This document shows positions 32,901 through 47,500 of a stretch of DNA of 64,000 bases, piece after piece. Below the pieces are notes generated by a model, which was not told the origin of the DNA, made no database searches, and saw only the letters and a list, made by a program, of their open reading frames with translations. Numbering within the stretch: position 1 is the stretch's first letter; each line of letters opens with the position of its first letter. A program made the translations under genes and the position numbers. Source of the stretch: Pomphorhynchus laevis (Eukaryota > Acanthocephala > Palaeacanthocephala > Echinorhynchida > Pomphorhynchidae); assembly GCA_012934845.2 (NCBI GenBank), contig WNNJ02001742.1, forward strand, positions 42,500 through 106,499. The letters run 5' to 3'.

Positions 32901-35900
32901 GTATTGATGTATTATATTCATGCCATTCTCTATTGGCCTGAATATAATATTGGCCTGAATATAATTTTTCAAAAAAAATTGAAATTTAAAATAAAATGAC
33001 TAATAGGTAACAAACTATGTATCAGAATAAGGACAAAATTCCATCATCTGCAAAATCTGGGATATTAGCAATTTGTAATTAAGGATTATTTACCAAACGA
33101 GCATTTGCTAAAAGTATTTGGCTGTATTTTAGTGTTTCTAACGGAATTTTTATGTATCAAAATTGCTCAGCTACTTTGATACTTCAAGTCAATGTAAGCG
33201 ATTGATTACGTATGTTTGCGACTTCAAACGAATCGTTTTGGTCAATTAGAGACTATCGACTGACAGAGATACGATCGTATCTCTGCTAGTAGCTGAGACT
33301 TCAAACGAATCGATTTGATCAATTGGAGACTAATGACTAGCATAGATACGGTCGTATCTCTGCTAGTCAATTTTCGGGATCTTCTCTGTAAGCCCGACGA
33401 ACAGTGAACTGGAAATTTGATTTTATTGTAAAATATAAGCTGTAGTGGGAAAAAACTTAGTATTTAAAAGAAACATTATATAGAAATTAAATAAGAATTT
33501 AAAACACAGCATTTATTTATGATTTATCTATGAATCAATTCAGTAACATTTAAATGAGTTTAGAACTGCTAGAAAAGCTATATTCTACTTTGCAAAAGAG
33601 GAAGTTGAAACGTAGATCATTAGATTATAAGGAACGAGAAAATTTAAATACCTGTTGAATCATTGTCTTCATTCATTTCAGATGTAAACAAATTATCAAA
33701 TACAATGAATAATTTGATATTTTCAATGTATTTATTAACAGCGATAAAGGTTTCCTTTATTAAGAGATTGTACTGGAAAATAAGTGAATGCAACAGTGTA
33801 TCGCCATTAGACCACGTTGAAGGACTTGGCTTTTGAGATTCTAGCTTGTCGTGGTATTCTCCGTTTATATAAGGTCTGAATGTAACATATAATTAAAAAA
33901 ATTATAACATTAAAAATTAAAATTAAATTAAATTATAAAAATTACATTAAAAATTAAATTATAAAAATTAAAAGATAATCGATAAGATTCTTGTTCACTT
34001 ACAAGAACTCTGTTAATCTGCAATTTTAAATCACGTGTCATTTTCCATATTTTTTGTAGCGCATATTAATATATATTTTATTATTTTGCAAATTTCTGAT
34101 TGTAATATACCATTTGCAATCAAGTATTAAGTGAATTATTAAATAATGATTAAAATAAATTTATAAATTCGATTGGCATCATCTCCGTTTTTCTGTACAG
34201 TCTTCTTCTATTTACGTATATCGTTCTTGTATTCTACTTTATTTTTACAATAAATTTTGCAAACTCTATTAATTTATTTAGTAATACATGGCAAATGTTT
34301 ATTCAAGTAAATAAAATAGAGTTGAATCATTTATTATTTATATTATTTTTGTATAAATCAGTATAATTGACTGAAACTAGTATTATATTAAAAATGAACC
34401 AAATCATTCTATTAAAAATGAACCAAATCAATAAAGTAGTAAGGATTAATTAATAAGTAATTAATTATTATAATATTTTATAATATTTTTCATTACAATA
34501 TTGCATAAACAATATTTTTAGATAAATTGCAATGGATGATTTACAATGGAAATCATCATTATATAAGATTTACAATAAAAATCTTCATTATATAAATGTA
34601 GATGTTGTACTAATTTGCGATTACTAACAAACCTTAATTTATAAATTAAGTTATCTATAAAAAAAGTGATAAATTAATAAAAAAAATATTATTTGTTGTA
34701 TAAATCAGATTAATTAACTGAAATATATTCTTTAAATATTTTACAAATTAAAATACATCAAAAATAAAAAAGAATTAATTAAAAAATACTTAAATTCTTT
34801 TATGATTAAATTCTTAATTCTTAAATTCTTTTAAGCTTTAAATTAAAAGAATTAACGATAATTTGATATTATCTTGACAGTGTGTGGTTGAACAAAGTAA
34901 TAAGGTTCTAAACGGGATGTAATAATTCAAAATTAATACTTAAATTGGGATTTTTTATACTAATTTTCAAATGCCTTGAATTTTAATTAATCGCCTTAAT
35001 CTTCATTATTAAAAGCCTTAAAAATTAAAATAGCTCAGTTATTTTGAGTAATATTTCAAGAAGTGAATGAATCACTATTTCATTCAGTCAACATAAGTCT
35101 AAAATCTCAGCAAAAACTCTTAGATAAATTCTAATTTAAAAACTGGATTTAAAATTTTTTAACATTTCAATCTAAATCATGACAAGAATTAACAGCAAAT
35201 TTTGATGTAAAATATTTAGCAAACTATCACTTGCCTATATATTGATCGAAAAGTTACACTTTTCCTAAAAGTTACCAAATTATCAAAAGCCTTAAAAATA
35301 TCCTTAGGGATGTTAGATAAAACTTTTGTTATTTGATCCATATTAGGATACATAGTAATATCGCCATCTTTATAATCTAGATCAATTTGAATTGCCGACG
35401 ACGGAGTTGACGATTCTTTCGTCTCAGCAGCTTGTATGTGGTGACTAGCTTCATCTTGTTGTTGCTGTTCTTTATGATATACTTCGGTTGTTATTTTCTC
35501 TTCAATTACCTAAACAATGCAATTTTATAATAAACAAAAAATAAGTAGTAAATGTTCAATACTGCGAGATTTAGAAAAATCGCGCTTTATACGATAATTA
35601 CATATAAGCGTGTATCTTAAATGTAAAAACAATATTGAAACCGTACGATTTATATTGAGAAGAATATAAAATCTATACGATTAGTGGTAAATTTTTGTTC
35701 CAAGAAACTGTACGATTTATATTGAGAAGAATATAAAATCTATACGATTAGTGGTAAATTTTGGTTCCAAGCTGGGCGAATAAGATGAAAATTTTTTATT
35801 TAAACATTTTTGTTGGAAGCTGGGGGTATTATTATGACTAGATGAACTTGAAAATAAAACAAACTTTGAAAGTGAATAATGTGTTCATAAACGATGAAAC

Positions 35901-38900
35901 TGCACAATTAAAAACGATAAAAATTCGTAAAATTCAATATTGAATGAATGTAGTATATAAATTTGTAAATGTATAATTTATTTATTCCTTACATTCATCG
36001 TCATAATCTTAAATCATAATATTTAATATTTATTAATATATAATACATAAGTTAATTTAATAATATAAGTTTATTATTATATTATTATATATTATTATAA
36101 TATTATTAAATATATTATTATTTATTATTATGTTAGTAATAATTTAATAATATATTAATTTTTTATTAATATAAGTTAATATTTATTTTGTTATTACAGC
36201 ACACGGCTTTAACCACAAGGGCTGCTTGCCTGTTAATTGATAACTAAACTACAGTAAAATGTACATGGCAAAAAAAGTAAAATAAAAACGGTCAGATTTT
36301 CAGCAAGAGCGATCTAATTGCGCACTGATTTTTGGAACTCCTTGATCGTATTTGTGCATACGAACTCTGCAGGTAACATGCTCTACACTTTCAGGGCTTG
36401 ATGTGACTGACTGTACACACTCGGCTATTTCCCATGATCTGGGTTCTAATACAATAACTATATTTCAGCGGGGCAAGCTAAATCCTTGCATCGTTAACTG
36501 GGAGCACATTAAACATATCGATGTTTCTGTCATCAGAATTATCACGAGAAGTTTTGTACAGGAAAGTGACAAGCAAATGTATTTGTAATAGCCTCATCAT
36601 TAATAGTACCATTACTATTAATCAAGCCATTTGTTTCCGATAAAGTCTGCTCCTCGTTCCTGGCACTGCGTGATATTTGCCGTATTCGTAGGCTTATCGA
36701 TTTTCGCTCCAGTCTTTCTATATTGCCTTACAATGGTCAACTAACAACTAACCGAAGGAATTTTTATTGTCGGGTACCGTGTGGCCAGGCAGTTGTACGG
36801 AGACAACGAAAGAGGCATCAACATCCGAACCGAACTAGTTTTCATTTCGCTGGCGAGGAATGAACCAGAATTAGTTGAAGAGAGGGTACGCTTCGGTCTA
36901 GAAATAGTCGGAGTGACTTCTACTCACTATTCTGGAACTGGAACTAAACTTTTGAATCAAGGTTGAACCTTGAACTATTTGGGAGTTACCAACGGAAAGT
37001 GACGACAGGCGGGTGTTGGAATACTTACAAGTCCCCGGTTGTCGTTCGTGGTAGAGAGGTCAAACCCAGTGAACGAAAGGCTGTCGTCTCTGAGACTTTT
37101 AGTCAAAGAGGGAAGGGGATGACTGATGTGTGTGCGTATGCTCCCAATATTATCTCGGAATACGCAGCCTTCGTGAAAGATCTTCAGGCTTTGCTTTATA
37201 GTAATTCTGTTGAAGATTCCCTCATTATATTAGTTGACTTGAACTCTCATGTTAATAGCCACAGTAGCACTTGAAAGGGAATGTTGGAGAGGAACGGACT
37301 CTCTGATCTGAATGCGGGTGGTGTTGAATTATTTCACTTTTGTTATCGTAACAATTTGTGTATAACCGACACGATGTTTAAACATAAGGAAATCCATAGA
37401 TGCATATGACATAAGGTTCCTCTCAGTCAAAGATCAATGATCGATTTTGTAATCGTTTCATCTGATCTGCGACGCTATGTTCTGGACAATCGTGTGAAGA
37501 GAGGGGCTGAGCTGTCAAAAGATCACTTCCTTGTAGTTAGTAAACTTCGATAGAAAGATCGGATGCCAGACAAGCCTGGTAAACCCAATCGTTGTGTAAG
37601 GGCGTGCTGGGAGGGTCTAGTAAATGTTTCTGTCAAAGACCGTTTTTTTGGCTACATCCGGGGGGACTTATCTCGGTTGCCAGAAGAGGTGAAAATAAAT
37701 GATTAGGAATGGGAAATATTCAGATCTTCGCTTGCCAAAGCAACTGTGAAAACTTCTGGCTCGAAGGCATTAGGTGCTTGTCGCGGAGGAAATACTCGAA
37801 CTGCTTGGTGGACACAAACAGTTAGAGATTTTGTCCAACAGAATCAGCTGGCTTATAAGGCACATTTGTCAGATGAATCCGTGGAAGCTGTAGACAAGTA
37901 CCGAAAAGCAAAGAGGGCTTGAGCTCGAACAGTTACTAAAGCGAAGAAGGAGGCTTAGATGAACTTTAGAGAGCACTTAGAATTTGATTATAGGTCAACG
38001 TAAGAGCTCATCTCTTTGAAATAGGTCATTGCTTTTGTTGAAAACTTCGTAATGGCAAGTATTCCGGAGTAGACGAGATTATACCTGAAGCTTTAACGGC
38101 TCTCGAAGTTGTTGGCATAAGGTAGCTAAAACGGATCTTCAATGCTGCATTGAAGTCGGGCAAGGTTCCTAGTGATTGGCGAACTGTGGTGGTACCGATC
38201 TTTAAGAAAGGTGACCAAAGAGTGTGTTCCAATTAACAGGGCATCACTCTTATTAGCCAAACTGGTAAGCTATTTGCTAGGATTCTCGAGTTAAGGATAT
38301 GGCCTGCAGTTGATGGACAGTTGCAAGAGGAACAACGCGGCTTTCGTCCAGGTTGTGGAACTACGGATCAACTCTTTACTCTCTCAACTATCCTTGAACG
38401 GTCTTGAGAGTTCGCTCAACCGGTCTACCTGTATTTTGTAGATTTGGAGAAGGCGTTCGACCGAGTTCCGCGAGAGAGGTTGTGGAAGGTACTAAGGGAG
38501 TATGGAGTACCCCACTATCTTTAGGAAGCTGTGGCTTATCTGTATGATCTAAGTATGATTTGTGCTCGTGCCCAGTAGGTATTGGGCTTCGTCAAGGTTG
38601 TCGTTTGTCTTCACTTTTGTTCCTTGCTTACATGGACAAAATTTCGAGACGGGCTGCTCTGACGGATGTCGGTCTTCAGTTCGGTTTCATCAGGATACCA
38701 TCTCTGCTTTTTGCAAATGACGTTGTTTTGTTGGCTTCTTGTCCTGAGGACTTACAATGGCTACTAGATCGATTCTCGATGGAATGCCAAGCGGCAGGGA
38801 TGTTGGTTAGTACATCCAAGACTGTCTCTATGTGTTCGTCTCAAATTCTAGTGTCAATGTCAATCCAGGTTGGGGAAAAGGTTCTTTCTGATGTGAAGGA

Positions 38901-41900
38901 TTTCAAGTGTTTTGAAGTATTGTTCTCGAGGGACGGCAAGGACATCAAGGAGATTGAGAATCCGATTAGTGCAGCAAACGTAACAATGCGTTCTTTGTAC
39001 AGGTCTGTCGTGGTGAAGCGGGAGTTGATTCTTCGAGCGAAGCTTTCGGTTTACCACGCAATCTTCGTTCTTATATTAACCTATGGTCATTTTGGGTTAT
39101 GACCGAAAGGATAATATCTCGGGTACAGGCGACCAAAATGAGGTTCCTTCGCGGAGGTTAGGAATTCGGTCATCCGGGATGAACTCGAAATAAATTCGCT
39201 GCTTCTCCACATCGAAGAAAGTCAGGTGATGTGGCTAGGACACGTTCTGAGGATCTCTAGGGATCACCTTCCTCGGAGGGTTTTCCAGACCGGATTCTCT
39301 GTAAAGAGACCTCGAGGTAGACCTCGATACCGGTGGAGAGATCAAATCTCGAAACTGGCCGAAGACCGCCTTGGGATATCTGGAAGAGAACTGAGGTCTA
39401 TCGCCCTGGATCGCGATGTCTGGGGTAGTTTGGTACGTGTACTGCCTTCACGCCCCGACACCCGGAAAAGTGGTTGATAAGGAAAATATTGTATATTATT
39501 TGTTTTATCTTGTCAAGAAATTATTATTGTTGTTGATTATTGCCTTAGCATGTTCTCGATCTCTCCCAACACTACTCTCTAACCTCTCCAACGTATTATG
39601 AACTTAGCAGTGCACGTTTTCCTAAGTCTTCGACGTCTTGATTACATATCTCAACATAAATTCAATCTTTCCTGGCTTTCCACAATTAGCCATCATGCGC
39701 AGTTTCGTTTGATTGTCATGGCCCATCATGCACTACATCGCAATTCCCCTCCATACTTACATCTCCCATATCACGATGAATCTCTCCTGCTTCTTTATCC
39801 TTAAGATCATATCGTTCCCTTATCCTCTACATTCCAATTTATTCGATAAATTACCCCCTCCGTTTCTTTCCTGTTGAAAAATTCGCCCCTTTGTATATCT
39901 TCTCGACTTTCTAATTCATTCTATTCAAAATTCGTTGCGGGATTTTTTTATGAGTTTGATCATTTTCTTTATTCTTAGTGGGCTTGTAAACGCGCCGTTG
40001 GCACGCATTTACCACTCAAAATAAATTTTTCTTTTTTTACATAACAAAAAAGTAAAATAAAAACTGTCAGATTTTTGGGTATGAAGAATTGCTTTTCGAA
40101 ACTCCTTGATCGTATTTGTGGATACCAATTCTTCAGGCAACATGTTCCACACTATCAGGGCACCATGCGACAGTCTATGCACACTCGGGCATTTTTAATG
40201 ATCTTCGGTTCTAAGACACAAACTATGACCACATTGACAACAGCGTCTATTAATAACACGTTCATGAGGAATCCATCATAACACTTGACAATCCAATACA
40301 TCGTAATAAAGTCTAGATATAGTAAGCGAGATCGGGAAAAACACTTACCTAACTTTACGAGATGCTCGGCGTACGACATGCGAGCTAGTGATGTACATAA
40401 CTTAGATCCACGTTTAACTTCGATCCTGAATCCCATATTCTATACGAGGCCTTATTAAAGCATTGAACAACGTTTTGAAGCACTTAACGTTCAACAAACA
40501 AAACGAATTTTTCATCGTATACAGGATGCGTCTGTTTTTCGAGCATATACCATCAGTGTTCATGTGTGTCTTCAACGATGATTGAACAACGATGCCTAGA
40601 TCAAGTGTGAAGGATATTGAGTTTACCAAACAATATCCTAACATATAACTAGAGTGTACTATATCCTTATCAAACCGTTAGTCAACATACTGATCAATAT
40701 TTTGACATATACCAACGCGACAACTCAATTCGTGAATCACATTTAAGTCAAACTGCAATGTATATACGTCTAATTATGATTCAAATTTTGTTCAAACCTT
40801 AATATCGTCAGCAAAATCTAGGTGCCTACAGCTCATTTTAACTAGTAATGAATGTATTTAGATAAATATTGAACAGATCAGGACCAAGAACAGAACTTGA
40901 GGCACATTACATTTGTCATAACGTGATAAAGACAATCTCGATCACACTCCGATGCAAATGCGACAAAACTGCAATGTATATACGTCTAATTCTGATTCAA
41001 ATTTTGTTCAAACCTTAATATCTTCAGCAAAATCTAGGTGCCTACATCTCATTTGAACTAGTAATGAATGTATTTAGATAAATTTTAAACAAAAAAGGAC
41101 TAAGAACAGAACTTGAGGCACATTACATTTGTCATAACGTGATAAAGACAATCTCGATCCCACGCGGACGCAAATGCGACAAAATCTGTTTAATCTAATT
41201 CACCACAATTGGATTGATGCCATAATTTATGAGCACTTCTAAAATATGACAATGGCGTATACGATCAAAATCCCTGCTGAAATCTAGGAAGATATAATCC
41301 ACAGCCATATCATCAGAAACACTGCCACCCATTCTTCTCTTGCACGAAGCAGATTGGATAAGCACGACCTACCTGCTGTAAAACCATGTTGGTCTGGATT
41401 TATCAGTTTCGCTCGCTGTAATTAACTCACTATGTATTTACACGCAATGAGCTCAAATACTTTGCTATCAAAATATCGTCGTCGTTTATCTGAATTTAGA
41501 TTGTTTGTTGCTATTTTGATGAATACATTACTAGTGACGCAAACCTGAATTAATTACAGTTTTTTACCTTGACTTCATTCTCGAACTTCAGATATTCTTC
41601 AAGTTTTGGAAGTGTTGATGCTGAATTTGTTCGGATCATAATGAAATATATCAACTGCTTAAAAGTGTTTCTTAGAATATTGTTTAAGGAAATATCCAGC
41701 ATGGCATCGCAAAACTTCATTGCTCTTAATAAATATTAAGTGAATGAAAACAATTTATTTTGATCTATTTTTATTTTGAATTTTGGACCAAGTTTGCAAA
41801 GCACAAATATAATTGTTAACAACTAAGTCACCTAAATTGATCGGTTGTTTAGTTTGGAGAGAGTGATGAAGTAAACACATTTATTAGCAATTTTGGAAAA

Positions 41901-44498
41901 TTACTGCTTTCATCATCAGGTCCAAAAATTAGTGTTGAAAACATTAATTATCTAATATTAAAACGTTTCAAAATCGGTCCTTCAAAGGGTTTGAAATTAA
42001 TAAATTTATTAATAAAAAATAATTTTAATTTTAAAATTTTGAAACAGGATCAACAAAAAATACTATTTTTTTGGAAGAGAGTGAAGTAACTTAAAAATTA
42101 TTAACAATTTTCGAAAGTTACTGCTTTAATAAACAGGTGGAAAATAGAAAATGGCGTTGAAAACATTAGTTTCCTTGTATATAATAATTTGAAGAACCGC
42201 AATCATCAAAGCAATACAGCAGCAAGAGTAATGCGGTGTTCAATTCTTATATCGATATCTGCTTTATTGTTAATCTTTAAATTACGCTTATTTTTAAATT
42301 AAATATTATTAAATCTTTAATAAATAACAATAATTATTTATTAAAAATAAAATTATTTTTTATTAAAAATAAAAATTATTATTTAAATTTACAAATAATA
42401 ATTATTTTAATAATTATTACAAACTCAAACGTGATTCAGAAGCTTTCCTGTATGTTACCGGACGCCAAGGTAGTCGCTCCAAGCAGTGCTACTCTCTACG
42501 GCGCTCCGATCGGAGATGTGACCTCTGTTGGCCACGCTTTGGAAGAATCCAAAGCGTGGCCAACCAATACATGAGTAGGCTCCAACCTACAGGAGTCTGC
42601 AGAGTTGACGTCAAACTACCTGACGGTAGAACACTGATTACCTGGTCGTCCGGTAGACCGCTTCTATGTGACTGACTTCGCTTGTGTTGATACCATATAA
42701 GCTAGTAACCTTTGCATCTCGGTATACAGCGCAGCTAGTGTGGCAAAAAACGCCCAAACTAAGACTGTTCACAAATACGCTAACATTGATAGCCGTCGAT
42801 ACATGTTGACGCCAGTAATAGTTGAAAGCATAGAAGCGATCAGGCCACGTTCTTTCGCGTTCCTTCATGAACTTGGAACACGTTTAATCCGGCAACTTCT
42901 GAACCTCAAGCACGTGCTTTTTTGTTCCAGGGGATCAGTGTAGCTGTTCAGCAGGGCAATGAGGCATGTATAATCGAAATCGGAGAAGGGTCGTCAGATC
43001 TTTTCTTCAATTTAAATTGTACACTTTTGATTTAAAAAATTACTGGAATTTTTAAAAATTTATTTAAAAAATAAAAATAAAATATTTTAATTGGAAAGAA
43101 TAAAAATAAGCTGAAATTAGTTTTTAGATGAAATTATTTTAATTTAAAACAATACACTAACACATTAAATTCAGAAAGCTTTCTTTAAATTAAAATAATT
43201 TAATTTTTCAATTACATAATTTTTTAAATAATTAAAATTTATCACATTATCATTATGCATTGCGTAATCTACAAATGCATCTTGAGCAATACCTCACTTA
43301 ACTGAGTATTTGTTCTGTATTATACGATTCGTAGGCATCAAAAGTGAAATTGCATTCACAGATATATCAACATTAAATTAGGAGACAAACTATAGATTAC
43401 TAGTTTGAAAATTGCAATTAATAGCAAAAATTGGGGTGTTTCCAAATAAAAAGTTTAATTTAAACTTTGAATTTTATTAATTGCAACGCTAATTTAATTT
43501 GTTTTGCAAATATAATTAAAATCATTCCTGATTTCAAAATAAATCAGCGTTGCTAGGGAAAGGTTCTACAACCCTCACATTTTATCCCCTAGATAAAATT
43601 AAAGCAACGTTATAGCCAGTTTGCTTAATTATGGCCAGTTTGCTTAACGTATACCCTGTCAAAATCCTCACAAGGTGTTCTGTAAAAGTATCGAAAAGGT
43701 CTCCTGCTTATAAATGAACTGGATAGATTTACGAATGGGAACTGCTAACCGATTGTTCAATCAGCAAATAAATTAATGAAAATATTGATAAGCAAAGTTA
43801 AGAAGGGGTTTGAAGAAGCCGGAATTTTCTTAATATTCCAAAATTTATTGGAATAAAATTTAGTTTGTTCTAAATAAATTTATCCGAACTTGGTTTGTGT
43901 AGGAATAAAATTACATCATTTTCCTATCATCATTTCTTAATCTGTAGTGCACTTTAAGAAATAATGTGATTTTAAAAAATATTAATATTATAAATTTTTA
44001 CTTAAAAAATATTAATTTATACGGTTGTCAGATATTCAATATACATTTAGACATGTACCCACTATTGTAAAATTTATTAGTTTAAATGGCGTTTAAATAT
44101 AATTACATTTTAAACAGTCACGTTACAACTTTTATCGCTTTGATTTGGAATGCTAAACTGTAGCAGAAAGAAGTATAATTCTTATAAAGACAAAATGATA
44201 ATCGCTAGACAATGGTTCAAAAATCAAGTCATGATATGTTCAAAACTCAAATCAGAGTGTATGTGCATAAAAGCGGCAGGTATATGCTATGCGCCGATTT
44301 TTGAGTTATGGTGACGCAGTAAGTTGTCAAACTTTAGATTTAGCTTTAGATTTAGATTCAAACTTCAGATTTAGATTTAGTTAAAGTTATCAAATAGCCT
44401 CGGAATGAACGGTTCGTTTATCAAAAATATTGCCACATTAATATCATGATGATAATATTAAAGTGCTAATTTGATATTAGCACTAATATATTGTAGAA

Positions 44499-44590
<92 letters not shown>

Positions 44591-47500
44591 AATTCATTAG
44601 AGAGCCAACTAATTGTAACCTCTATACGAGGATTCAAAGAATTAAAGATTCTAATGAAATCGTCTACAATATCCCGACTACCGGGCCAAATTACGAAAAT
44701 ATCCTCTAAAGAACGGTAAAACGCGATGGGGAGAGTACTACATCGACTAATAGCTTCTTCCACTAGTTTTTGTGTATACAAGTTCGCCATGGCGGGAACG
44801 ATCGGTGATCCTATCGCTACCCCAAATAGTTGATTATCAATCAAATCAGCTAACTGAGTCTACGTATTTAATATGATTATAAAATAAACAAAACATAATA
44901 ATGCTAAATCAAAATTTAATAATTAAATAATATTATATATTATTTAAATAATATTACCTGAATATATTCTGTAAATTTCTTTAAAATTGGATTTATATAC
45001 CTTGGATTTATATTAGATTAAAATTGGTTTTATATTTATGAAAATATAATATTTGAATACATATTTTTATAAAAATCGAATTTTAATTCAATACAATTTT
45101 AATCGACTTAAATAATTTTTAAAGAAAAATTATTTTAAATTAAATTTAGTTTTATATAACTACATTTGATAGCATTTGAAGAGGTTTTGCTTCTATTATT
45201 TGATTTAATAATGGAGACGATACCCAACGAGTTTAATTTTATAAAATTGAATTTAGTTTGTTAAGGACATAATTGTGCCTACCAGCAAAGATTTAAAATG
45301 TTTTTAAAATTCTTTACAAAATGAATTTTGCTTACGGAAATAGACGATCGACTACACGCATTTGCTTTAGGTAGCTTTCATAATGCTGAGTTCCAGATTG
45401 TTCAGTAACCAGTCCATTTAGATATCCTTTCAAAGTTTGCTCGGCGTTATCAAAGGAAACTGCAATTACCAAAATAACAAACATAATAATTGTTTAAAAG
45501 GAATAAAACATATATTCCTTTATTTTTAAAGGAATAAATATATTATTTTATAAAATAATAATATAAAATAAATGAAAATAATAATATTAATAAAAATAAA
45601 GATGTTCTTTTTAGATAAAACACTAAATGTCACTTCTCATGACTATTAATTCCCACTCGAATTCTGGTATCTGCCTATCTATTCTCCATTAAACCTACAT
45701 TTAGGATTTACTTATTAAACCTAAATTTGATGTTAAAGCCTCAAATTTATAGCTAACCGCTTTCAGTATTATGTACCATACAACCGCTACTCTTTTCACA
45801 AGTGTACGACTTTTGGTCACGACTATCCAGAACTGATCTGGATAGACCAGATCAGTTAAATACATCATGAATCTTCCTGTTGAGAGTTGGTGTGAACTTA
45901 TTAACATATACACGGTACAAGCTCACTTTTAGTTTGAAGGAAGGGTGTTTGACCAGTTGGATAGTCTATGATAAGTCCTCTTGCACCTATTTTGGCTTAA
46001 TGAAACATGATATACTGGGAAATCAATCAACTGCACAAATCGGATAACGTTTTGTACTGACGCAATATGTATACGATGTTCTGGTTTTTGCGTCGAGTAT
46101 CGTTGATTTTATTTCATAAAGGATTGTTTAAATAGTATGGATGAATAGATTCAGTTGGGTGTTTCAAGTAGTATTAATTTAAAGGCAGAGTTTAATAATG
46201 TTCGAGTACATTTCGTTGATGACACTACCTATACCAGTGTCCATAGGAAACCAGATATACCACTTAGGCTGACATAATATAACTGATTTGGCCCTGAAGA
46301 GTGGAAGTTTTCTAGTGCTCTCTGTGTTTTACGGGCAACACAAATTATGCAATATAGCCGAGCGAGCACACAAAGAAAGACAGGGCATATTGTAATGTTG
46401 ATTCGCTGTTGATATCCAAAAAGAGTTATACATAAAGCAAGCGCTCAAGCTATAAAATTACCTTCTAGACTAAGTGCACGCAACGATGCCATATACATTA
46501 ATTTGTCTTTTTCATGAACCAAGCGTGACACTCAAATAAAGAGGAAAGTTCTGAAGGCTGGTAATATATCTGGGAATAAATTTAAAACATATTTCAAATG
46601 TTCAACGCGTCTATCCATTTCCTTTAAACGAAAACCAAAAGAAATATTGTAGGTTGCTTATATTATATCCCCTGCAGCGATAGTTATCAGAAATATATAA
46701 GCAAACCGACGAGCAACTTGATACACGTGTTTGACAGCATGGTCGTTATATTGAAACGGCTAACACCTCGTCAACAGTCTATAATCATTAGGCGACCACG
46801 GACCATTCAACTAATTCGATGAGACCGATGTCTTGTATCGGGAGGCCAACAAGAAACTTTGTATTGTAAAAGAGGCAAATTTTTGCGGAGTAAGGTAACA
46901 ATGTCTTTGAGAGGAATATAGCGGGCAAACACTTGAGGCAAACACGCGCCTTTATTCAGATGTAATTATTTACTTTTAATAAAATGAATATTTCTATAAA
47001 CTTGAATAAAGATGAAGCATAAATATTTCAAAAATATCATAATACGTTAGTTATAACAAATAACTACCAGGATTATTACTGGTCAAATCTCGGGTTACTT
47101 CGGGTGGTAGTTGACTTAGACAATACTCTTCAGGTACGAAACCTTCCTTGAGCCAATTGCCCCGGCATACAGATGCATACACTAACTTCACATGCTCTAT
47201 GTAGGTGGTTAAGTGAACTAAATTCTAAAAAAAAGTTAAATAATTTGTTTTTACAAACATTTCGTTTATAGCTACTATCGATATGTACTAAACAAGCTTC
47301 AGTTTACAGATATCAAATAATAATTTGGCAATTATTTAATCATATGATCAATTTATTAAGATTCCAAGGAATTCAATTTCAAAAAATTTAATCACATTTT
47401 ATAGTTCTATCTTTTAACGTTGAATTTAAAATTAAATACTTGGGATTATTGAAACTATATTTAAACAATGTATATAATTTATTCAATTTCAACTCCGAAT

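Larger units (their letters stand above)
36640..39480 (+). mobile_element. RTE-like LINE, full coding span but decayed
   Basis: Apurinic-type endonuclease region: [20 protein letters not shown] and [20 protein letters not shown] (about 36790-36955), [19 protein letters not shown] near 37130 and [13 protein letters not shown] near 37438. Reverse transcriptase: [19 protein letters not shown] near 38330, [18 protein letters not shown] near 38430, [20 protein letters not shown] near 38585 and [12 protein letters not shown] near 38706, where FADD has become FAND. C-terminal [18 protein letters not shown] and [18 protein letters not shown] (39226-39390). About ten stops and frame changes. Much less AT-rich than its host intron, which marks it as an inserted element. 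Confidence 0.8.

Noticed and set aside
44471-44719. Plus-strand open frame with a long Tyr-Ile repeat
   Set aside because: It is the translated TA microsatellite plus the antisense of the Penelope RT fragment.
45701-45913. Minus-strand open frame of 70 codons
   Set aside because: No motif; lies in a dynein intron with scattered repeat remnants.
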